DNA of 64,000 nt, from assembly GCF_963082655.1 (NCBI RefSeq), contig NC_081552.1:189856075-189920074 (forward strand), in the 5' to 3' direction. The notes beneath the pieces are model-generated. The model saw nothing but the letters and a program-made list of their open reading frames with translations, ran no database searches and was not told the origin of the DNA. A program made the translations under genes and the position numbers. Positions within the stretch are counted from its first letter, which is position 1. Every line of letters starts with the position of its first letter. This document shows positions 56,538-64,000 of this stretch, piece after piece. This DNA is from Stomoxys calcitrans. Lineage: Eukaryota > Arthropoda > Insecta > Diptera > Muscidae.

Positions 56538-57635
56538 GTTTTTATACCCACCACCATAGAATGGGGGTATCTAGTCATTCCGTGGGTAACACCTCGAAAT
56601 ATTGATCTTGGATCCTATAAAGTGTTTATATTCTTAGTTGTCTCGATATCCTGATTCGATCTAGCCATCCGTCCGTCCTTCTGTAAAAATCACGATAGCG
56701 CTCGAACGCGTAAGACTAGCCGCTTGAAATTTTGCACAGCTACTTCAAATTGATGTAGGTCGTTGAAGATTGCAAATGGGCCATATCGGTTCAGATTTGG
56801 ATATAGCTCCCATATAAACCGATCTCTGGCTGACATTTTGCATGCGATGTTCTGCTATGACTTTCAACAACAGTGTCATGTACGGTCCAAATCGGTCTAT
56901 CACCGGTTATAGCTCCCATATAAACCGATCTCCCGATTTAATTTCTTGAGCTCCTGGAAACATCAATTCTCATCCGATTTGGCTTACATTTTGCACATAG
57001 TGTTCTGTTATTGGTTCCAACAACTGTACCAAGTACGGTCTAAATCGGTCTATAAACTTTTTTAGCCCTTACAAACCGCGATTTTTATCCGATTTGCCTG
57101 AAATTTTGCACATAGTGTTATGTTATGACTTCCAACAACTGTGCCAAATACGGTCCAAATCGGTAAAGAACATAATATAGCTCCCATTAAACCGATCTCC
57201 CGATTTGACTTTTTGAGCTGCTGGAAGCTGCAATTTTTGTCAGATTTTGCTAAAATTTTGCGCATAGTGTTCTGTTATGACTTTCAACAATTGTGTCAAG
57301 TAAGGTCCATATCGGTCTATAACCTGATACAGCTCTTTGGCTGAAATTTTGCGGATAGTGTTCTGTAATGACTTCCAACAACTGTGCTAAGTACGGTTTA
57401 AATCAGTCAGAAAGCTGATATAAACCGTTCTCCCGATATGATTTCTTGAGCAACTGGAAGCCGCACTTTTTGTCCGATTTGGCCCAAATTTTGCCCTTAG
57501 TGTTCTGTTATGACTTTCAACAACTGTGCCAAGTACGGTCTATAAACAGATATAGCTCCCATATTTTAGCATAATCCATGATGGTGGGTTCCCAAGATTT
57601 AGCCCGGCCGAACTTAGCACGCTTTTACTTGTTTC
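56538..57635 (+). mobile_element. HINE-like element, block L, complete
   Basis: TATACCCACCACCAT at 56543-56557, the GTCCG module, about five monomers with deletions, ATGATGGTGGGTT at 57578-57590, a mutated hairpin TTTAGCCCGGCCGAA (57599-57613) and CTTAGCACGCTTTTACTTGT. Confidence 0.87.
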
Positions 57636-57636
57636 A

Positions 57637-57773
57637 AATGGCATAGTTCCTCTCACAAATGTTGCAACTTTTAAAAGGGAGTAACCGCCCTTAAAAACAT
57701 TTTCTGATGTTTTCGCCAGGATTCGAACTTAGGCGCTCATCGTCATAGGTGGTACGGTGGCCTCTTTAATGTC
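57637..57773 (-). mobile_element. tRNA-derived SINE, type B, 5' part
   Basis: Minus-strand head and first half: CGCCAGGATTCGAACTTAGG, GGTGGTACGGTGGCC. It follows the HINE end immediately. Confidence 0.8.
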
Positions 57774-57998
57774 CGAACATTAAAACTTGAAAATAATCGT
57801 CCAAGAATTCGAAGAGTAATTTGAGTTAACATGAGACTGCAGACCAAAAACTTCCACTTATATAGGTATATATTTCCAGTTTCCATTAAATTTTTATGTT
57901 TATAAAAATATAAGAACAAAATTTCCCGGGAACCCGGAAAATGGCACAAATTTCTTTCCGTTTTCCCGGGATTGTAAAAAGTAGGGAAATGCAAAACC

Positions 57999-58078
57999 CT
58001 AACTGGGTATATACTGCAGTTTTTAGACCTATAATGTTATATGGTGTTGTGGTCTGGTGGACGACGCACAGTGTCGAG
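57999..58078 (+). mobile_element. LINE RT thumb, right piece
   Basis: Plus strand encodes NWVYTAVFRPIMLYGVVVWW, the direct continuation of the thumb interrupted at 56291. Confidence 0.8.
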
Positions 58079-58089
58079 AGTTCATAGTA

Positions 58090-58655
58090 AAGTTGGTCAA
58101 AAATTAAGGAGTTAACCTAGGTGTATGAAACATGGCACAAAGATGGACCACATAGGTTCATGTTTTGCAATAGATCCCATAAAGACCGACCTTTTGATTT
58201 ATGGTCTTAAGCCCATGAAAGCTGCATTTATTACCCGATTTCGCTAAAATTTTAAACAGTCAGACACCCGATATCCGACCTGTATATGGTCCAACCTGAT
58301 ATCCTACATATAAAGTTGCCATAATACCGATCTGCCGACATAGGATCCAAAGCCCGTAAAAGATGAATTTATAACCCGATTTCGCTTGGAATTTAAAGCA
58401 GTGAGTTGTTTTAAACCTTCTATCATCCGACCCGAATATGGTCCACATCAGGCCACATTTAGATATAGCTGCCATATAGACCGATGTGCCGATTTATGGT
58501 CTTAAGCCCATAAAAGATGCATTTATTAACCGATTTCGCTGAAATTTTAAAAGTTATGGTATGGTCCAATATGGGCTAATACTTGTCCAATTTGAGCCAA
58601 TACTGCTATTTCATAGAATTTCATAAAAATTGACTGATATTTAGATACTGCTTCT
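58090..58655 (+). mobile_element. HINE-like array, block M (second subfamily)
   Basis: Monomers with TGGTCTTAAGCCCATAAAAG and CCCGATTTCGCTGAAATTT. No terminal modules. Confidence 0.7.
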
Positions 58656-59034
58656 ATGTAAAAGGTGATTTTTTAGAGCTATGGGAAAGTTTTCAAAAAA
58701 CCGCACATAAGATTCAGAAAAATACATAAATTTTAATGTCCGTATAATTTTATGTTTGAGGATTATTTCATGCAAATGTTGACCATGACTGCGCCTCAAA
58801 TGATCCGTCCGCTTAGTCCAATTTTGGCATACTCTTGCTTCAATGTTGTCTTCCAATGCGTCAATTGCCCCCTTCAATTGTCTGTATAGACATGAGCTTA
58901 AACATAGCCTCATAAATAGTCTAAAGGCTTCTAATCGCACGATCTAGGCGCCCAATTTACCGGTACCAAACCTGAAATAAAATCTTCACCCAACTCGCCT
59001 CTCAAAAAGTCTATTGTTAAGCTTGCTGTGTGGC
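58656..59034 (-). mobile_element. DDE transposase 3' fragment with terminus
   Basis: Plus-strand left end AAAAGGTGATTTTTTAGAGC (element tip). The minus strand encodes PVNWAPRSCD, DYL-GYV-AHVYTDN and RVCQNWTKRTDHLRRS-GQHLHEIILKH, the C-terminus of the transposase family at 3120-3895. Several stops. Confidence 0.78.
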
Positions 59035-59215
59035 ATGTGGCTTTACGTCTCCGAAAGTTAGCGTGTATTCGACAAACGGACAGACGGACGGACATGGCAA
59101 GATCGACTTAAAATGTTATGAGGTTATACTTTCTTTAGACGAATATCTTGAGGTGTTACAAACGAAATGACAAAATTAGTATATCCACATCCTATGGTGG
59201 AGAGTATAAAAATAA
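59035..59215 (-). mobile_element. HINE-like 5' module, inverted
   Basis: CGGACAGACGGACGGACATG and ATCCTATGGTGGAGAGTATA. It is a start module in minus orientation, head to head with the block that follows. Confidence 0.75.
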
Positions 59216-59269
59216 AACGAAAATAAAAATATATGCATATATTCTTGAACATCTTGACATTCTAAGGCG

Positions 59270-59830
59270 ATGGCTAGTATACCCGTCCGTCCGTGCGTCG
59301 ACATCACGATAGCTGTTAAACGCATAAAGCTAGCCCGTCGAAATTTTTCCAGAGAAATTTCGACTTGATGCACTCGTAGGTTGTTGGTCAAGTCCTTCGA
59401 CTTGACTTCTTGAACCCCTAGAAGCCGCATTTGTCATCCGATTGGGTTGAAATTTTGTTTGTAGTTTTTTGTCATTATATACAACTATTGTGCCAAGTAC
59501 GGTTCCTATCGGTCTATGTCCTGATATAGTTCCCATACAAACCGATCTTCCGATTTAATTCCAGAAAAAGCTATTGTTATTTGATAGGGTTGACATTTTG
59601 CCAGCAATGTTTTGTTATTAATTTCAACGTTCATGATAAGTATGGCCCGTCCAAATCTTTCTATAAACTGATATCGCTCCCATACAAACCTATCTCCAGA
59701 GATGTCTTCTACGACCCCTAGAAGCTTACATTTGAGAAGCCACAATTTTAAACGATTGAGCATACCAAATTCCGCCCCTATACATCAACATTTAGATATA
59801 GTCGGCATATAATTTTTCCAATATAGTTGA
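59270..59830 (+). mobile_element. HINE-like array, block N
   Basis: CCCGTCCGTCCGTGCGTCGA module, then diverged monomers (GACTTGACTTCTTGAACCCC, CTGATATAGTTCCCATAC). 3' end lost. Confidence 0.7.
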
Positions 59831-60054
59831 AAATAAGTGCGTAGAGTACCCTAACGCCCTCTTTGGTTAGGTTAGGTAAGTTTGAAAAGTGGGTGCGGAT
59901 ACTAATCCGCCCATGCAACCCCCCAATTTCTGATTATGATTTCTTGAGTAGGTGAAAGTCCCATTTCTTATTCGATTTGGATGAAAGTGTAGTTGAGTAA
60001 CACATGCAAGATACACGCGTGATATAGCCTTCATATAAACCAATTGTGAGTCCA

Positions 60055-60470
60055 CATAAAGTTGGTCGTCGTCGTAGCCACAGGTCTGTATGCGGAGGTG
60101 GCGATCCTCATCTATCTCCTATAGGTGAGCAAGCTCGTTACGGTACAAAGGACCGATCGCCACTGGAAAAGTGTGGCCATTGGTTATTTAAAGGCGCCAA
60201 TAACTCGCCTTGTCATATCGAGCATCATAGGCAGTCAGTATTTATGCAAGAGCCGGCGCCACCCGGCCTCTCACTAAGACTCTCCACACCATACCGCTGA
60301 TTGTCCGCGACTGCGATTGCAGCTACTCCGTATGGAGCATTCCACTAACCTGTGCAACATGTGGACGCGTCCGGAAGCTCGCAGCTATGCTTCTCGTGAT
60401 AACAATGAACACCGCCTGTGTGGTGCCCATAGTTATCCCATGCCGGGAAAGTTGGTCCTAGTACCATGGT
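60055..60470 (+). repeat. dispersed GC-rich repeat, partner of 49772-49975
   Basis: Contains TAGGTGAGCAAGCTCGTTAC, GGCGCCAATAACTCGCCTTG, TCGAGCATCATAGGCAGTCA and GATTGTCCGCGACTGCGATT. The first 250 bp are the inverted partner. Possibly a LINE untranslated region; no protein domain recognised. Confidence 0.65.
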
Positions 60471-60768
60471 GGTCGGACTAAAAAGTTTAGCCTGGCCAAA
60501 CTTAATACCATAGTTGCCTAATTTTCATATTGTACGGAATTTGTGCAAAACAAAAACCGAAAAGTATGCGATAAAAATTAAATTAAATGTCTCCCAAAAA
60601 TATGCATTATTAAATAATTTAGCTAGATAAACAAAAGTTCGTAGGAAATATAACTCTTCCAATTCTATATTTGCTATATATGGAAGTTTTGGAAGCATTT
60701 GTCGAAAACTATGCAACAATAAAATTAAAATTTCAGCAAACCCCGAAAGTATGCAGTGCTAAACTAAG
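60471..60768. other. HINE 3' module remnant and AT-rich DNA
   Basis: ACCATGGTGGTCGGACTAAA, then TAGCCTGGCCAAACTTAATA, is a diverged HINE end. The rest is AT-rich with nothing recognised. Confidence 0.5.
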
Positions 60769-62347
60769 TTTTACACCCTCCACCATAGGATAGGAGTATA
60801 CTAATTTCGTCATTCTGTTTGTAACTCCTCGAAATATTCGTCTAAGACTCCATAAAGTATATGCATTCTTGATCGTCATGACATTCTAAGTCGAACTAGC
60901 CATATCCGTCCGTCTATCCGTCAGTCCGTCTGTCTGTCGAAAGCACGCTAACTTTCGAAGAAGTAAAGCTACCTGCTAGAAATTATGCACAAATACTTTT
61001 TATTAGTGTAGGTCGGTTGGGATTGTAAATGGGCCAAATCGGTCCATGTTTTGATATAGCCGCCATATAAACCGATCTTGGGTCTTGACTTCTTCAGCCT
61101 ATAGAGGGCCCAATTCTAGTCCGATTTTACTGAAATTTTGCGTGAAATGTTTTCTTATGATTTCCAACAACTATGCTCAGTATGGTTAAAATCGGCTCAT
61201 AACCTGATATAGCTGCCATATAAACCGATCTTGGGTCTTGACTTCTTGAGCCTCTAGAGTGCGCAATACTTATCCGATTGGAATGAAATTTTGCACGTCG
61301 TGTTTTGCTATGATATCCAACAACTGTGATAAGTATGGTTGAAATCGGCTCATAGCCTGATATAGCTGTCATATAAACCGATCTGGCGTCTTGACTTCCT
61401 GAGCCTCTAGAGCGCGCAATTCCTATCCGATTTGGCTGAAATTTTGGACGACGTGTTTCTATATGACTTCCAACATTGGTCTTATGTATGGTCCAAATCG
61501 TTTCATAACCTGATATAGCTGTCATATAAACCAATCTGGGGTCTTGACTTTTTGAGCCTCTAGAGGGCGTAAATCCTATCCGATTTGGCTGAAATTTTGG
61601 ACGACGTATTTCTATATGACTTCCAATATTTGTTCTAAGTATGGTCCAAATCGTTCCATAACCTGATATTGCTGCCATATAAACCGAAATTGAATTCTTG
61701 AGCCACTAGAGGGCGCAATTTTCATCCGATTTGGCTGAAGTTTTGCATAAGGTATTTCGTTATAACTTCCAACAACTGTGCTAACTATGGTTGATATCGG
61801 TCCATAATCTGATATAGCTTCCACCATATAAAACGATCTTGGATCTTGACTTCTAGAGCCACTAGAGGGCACAATTCTCATCCGATTTGGCTGAAATTTT
61901 ACACGAAGTTTTTTGTTATAACTAAAACCAACAATTGTGCGAAGTATGGTTCGAATCGGTCCGTAACCTGGTATAGCTGCCATATAAACCGATATTGGAT
62001 CTTGACTTCTTGGGCCACTAGAGGGCGCAATTCTCATCCGATTTGTACAACGGCTTCTCCCACGACTCTCAACATACGTGTCCAATATAGTCTGAACCGA
62101 TCTATAGCCTGATACAGCTCCTATATAAACCGATCTCCCGATTTTGCTTCTTGAGCCCCTACTAGGCGCAATTCTTATCCGAATGGACTGAAGTATTACA
62201 CAATGCTTCTACAATGAAGACCATCCAACTCATTTATGGTCCGAATCGGACTATAACTTGATATAGCTCCAATAGCATAACAATTTTTATCCATTATTCT
62301 TTGTTTGCCTAAAAAGAGATATCGCGCAAAGAACTCGACAAATGCGA
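60769..62347 (+). mobile_element. HINE-like element, block O, long array
   Basis: Starts ACACCCTCCACCATAGG (60772), GTCCGTCTGTCTGTCGAAAG, then monomers with GATATAGC-GCCATATAAACC at 61057, 61210, 61363, 61516 and 61669, all exactly 153 bp apart, and more to 62280. It reaches AACTCGACAAATGCGATC and then switches into block P, so its own 3' inverted repeat and hairpin are missing. Confidence 0.88.
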
Positions 62348-63606
62348 TCGTTGTTAAATTCTAAGACGATTTAACGATGTCCGTGTGTCTGCCAGTTGTA
62401 ATCACGCTATAGTCTTCAAATATTGAGTAAATTTGAGTTGAAATTTTGCTCAGACTGGTATTTCTTCTATACGCAGGTTAAGTTCTTGGATGGGCCAAAT
62501 CGGACTATATTTGCATATGGCTGCCATATAAACCGATCTGGCTATTCAGGGTCTTACATCCATAAAAGCCGCATTTTTTCTTGGATTTCGCTGAAATTTG
62601 AAAAAGTCAGTTCTACTAAGGGCCCAGACATCCGACCCGAATATGGTGTATTTCGGACCATATTAACATATATCGGTCACATAAGCCGATATGCCGATTT
62701 AGGGTCTTAGACCCGTAACAGGCACATTTATTACCCGGTTTCGCTAAAATTCGAAACAATACGCTTAATTAGCCCCAACGACATCCGATCCAAATATGGT
62801 CCATATGGGGCCATATTTACATATAACTCCCATATAGACCGATCTCTCTATTAAGAGTCTTCAGTGTATAACAGGCAAATTTATTATATTTATTATGGCC
62901 CGTCGATATCAAAACGAAATATGGGCCATATTGGAATATATTCGGATATAATTGCCAATATAGGCAGATCTGCCGATTTTGGGTCTTAGGCCTATAACAG
63001 GCGCATTTATTATCCGATTTTGCTGAAATTTGGCACAATGATTTGTATCAAGACTCTCGACACATCTGTTTCGAATATAGTCCATATCGCGCTATATAGT
63101 CTTTAAGCAGACTTCCGACATCTGTCCGGAATATAGTCCAGATCGTGCTATATTCAGATATAGCTGCCATATAGACCGATTTTCAGCTTTATGGTCCAAA
63201 GACCATAAATTGCACATTTATTATCCGATTTCGCTGAAAATTCCAGATCGGACCATATTTTAATATAGCTCCCATAGAGATCGATCAGTCGATTTAGAGC
63301 TTAAGCACATAAAGGGCGCATTTATTATCCGATTTGGGTGAAATATGAAAGAGTAAGTTGTATGAATACTCCTGAAACTCGAACCAAATATGGTCCAGAT
63401 CGGACTATATTTAGATATATCTCATATAAAGACCGATTTGTCACAAAAACCGCATTTATTATCCAATTTCGCTGAAATTTGGAACAATTACTCATATAAA
63501 GCTTCTCGGATATAGTAGAGTTACAATGAAATAGTTTAATAAATACATCCATGGTGTTGGGTATCACAAGTTCGGCAGGGTCGAACTTAATGCATTTTTA
63601 CTTATT
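62348..63606 (+). mobile_element. HINE-like element, block P (third subfamily), 3' part
   Basis: Starts inside the 5' module (TAAGACGATTTAACGATGTC), then GGGTCTTA--CCATAAAAG monomers, and ends ATGGTGTTGGGTATCACAAG with the hairpin TTCGGCAGGGTCGAA at 63571-63585 and CTTAATGCATTTTTACTTAT. Confidence 0.83.
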
Positions 63607-63864
63607 TTTTCTTATGTTTAAACCACATTTTACTAACCCATTCTTATTCTCTTTTTGAAAAGTTAGAAACAATGATAAAAAAAATTATTTTTTTTCTTAA
63701 TTAAAAATTTTTCTGCTCATAGTTTTTTTTTTTTGTTGTGGAAAGTTGTTGTTGTTTGTGCCTTCAATTTTTGTGTATTAAATTAAATTTTTTTTCTACT
63801 TCTAATTTTTGTCTTTAAGAGTCAATGTTTTAAATGGTTTTATTGACAAAATCTTTTTTTACAG
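63607..63864 (+). other. intron end before last nemo exon
   Basis: Strongly T-rich, no repeat recognised; ends CTTTTTTTACAG. Confidence 0.65.
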
Positions 63865-63919
63865 TTCAACGGTGGCGCATCCTTCCGAATTGCCACCATC
63901 ACCCCATCAATGGGAATGA
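63865..63919 (+). CDS. nmo: nemo terminal coding exon and stop
   Basis: 55 bp coding part of the last exon: T completes the split Ser codon, then 17 codons STVAHPSELPPSPHQWE and TGA at 63917-63919. The ending matches the NLK C-terminus pattern (STVA-PSE-PPSP--WE). The acceptor is TCTTTTTTTACAG ending at 63864. The exon lies 21.8 kb downstream of the previous one, across a repeat-filled intron. The 3' UTR continues to the window edge. Confidence 0.95.
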
Positions 63920-64000
63920 CGGCAAAATGAGGCCATAGCAGCCTAAAATTTTAAATTCTAAATAAGCACATAATAAAAAATAAATACAACGCAACCACTA
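63920..64000 (+). other. nmo: nemo 3' UTR, start, with AATAAA signals
   Basis: The 81 bases after the TGA are AT-rich and non-coding. Canonical AATAAA hexamers lie at 63972-63977 and 63979-63984. They could give a very short UTR, or be bypassed in favour of distal sites outside the window. Confidence 0.7.

Larger units (their letters stand above)
56292..57998 (+). mobile_element. composite insertion splitting a LINE
   Basis: The outer ends have TTACAAAGGGAAGTCCAAAG CCGGGAA (left) and TTTTCCCGGGATTGTAAAAA (right), imperfectly complementary, and flanking CTGAATATA / CTGGGTATA that could be a target duplication. It carries a HINE-like element (56538-57635) and a SINE piece (57637-57773). The outer element is of unknown class. 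Confidence 0.5.
4783..64000 (+). other. nmo: nemo (Nemo-like kinase) transcription unit, 3' part
   Basis: Six exons join in phase to a 375-residue C-terminal portion of a Nemo-like serine/threonine kinase. Family knowledge: NLKs are proline-directed CMGC kinases that phosphorylate TCF/LEF and other transcription regulators and act in Wnt, TGF-beta/BMP and planar-polarity signalling. What is seen: the ATP-binding lysine (VALKK), HRDIKPGN, DFG, a TQE activation-loop motif in place of the MAPK TxY, an APE-type motif (RAPEIL), and the C-terminal CMCKCC and PPSPHQWE segments typical of NLK. The Gly-rich loop and N-terminus must lie on exon(s) before base 1. The introns are 24.9, 3.8, 0.08, 7.3 and 21.8 kb and are largely filled by repeats. 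No frameshift or stop interrupts the joined frame, so the gene looks functional. Exon order and phases are direct observation; the biological roles are inferred from orthology. Confidence 0.96.

Overview
The window looks like nuclear DNA of a higher fly, probably a calyptrate such as a house-fly, stable-fly or blow-fly relative. One spliced protein kinase gene runs along the plus strand through AT-rich, repeat-packed introns, and the repeats are of kinds known from large fly genomes: Helentron/DINE-like elements with central tandem repeats, mariner MITEs, tRNA-derived SINEs and LINEs encoding APE endonuclease, reverse transcriptase (RT) and RNase H. The species cannot be fixed from the sequence alone.

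The gene is nemo (nmo), the fly Nemo-like kinase (NLK) of the CMGC/MAPK-related group. Six coding exons are visible: 4783-4912, 29857-29912, 33729-34320, 34401-34602, 41939-42032 and 63865-63919. They join in phase into 375 residues that begin just after the Gly-rich loop and end at a TGA followed by AATAAA signals. The start codon and first coding exon(s) lie before base 1. Introns measure 24,944, 3,816, 80, 7,336 and 21,832 bp, so about 98 percent of the window is intronic.

Region by region: 1-4782 (upstream intron) holds LINE, SINE, HINE-like and transposase fragments. 4913-29856 (intron 1) holds RNase H LINE copies, a 29-bp minisatellite split by a LINE, an (ACTT)n tract, a 142-bp GC-rich array, three long HINE-like blocks and two mariner MITEs. 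29913-33728 (intron 2) holds HINE-like blocks and a MITE. 34603-41938 (intron 4) holds a degenerate DDE transposase, LINEs, SINEs and a G-rich repeat. 42033-63864 (intron 5) begins with about 1.4 kb of apparently unique DNA, then more HINE-like blocks, LINEs including an R1-like one, SINEs and nested insertions.

The most notable non-genic structure is a modular repeat family. It has a 5' sub-terminal inverted repeat (TATACCC[A/T]CCACCAT), a run of monomers spaced at almost exactly 153 bp, a matching 3' inverted repeat and a terminal hairpin (TTCGGCC-C-GGCCGAA). This is the layout of non-autonomous Helentrons (HINE/DINE-1). The 153-bp register is kept between subfamilies whose sequences have diverged strongly. 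Oppositely oriented copies lie on both sides of the 56-nt exon 2, which also has the weakest splice donor of the gene.
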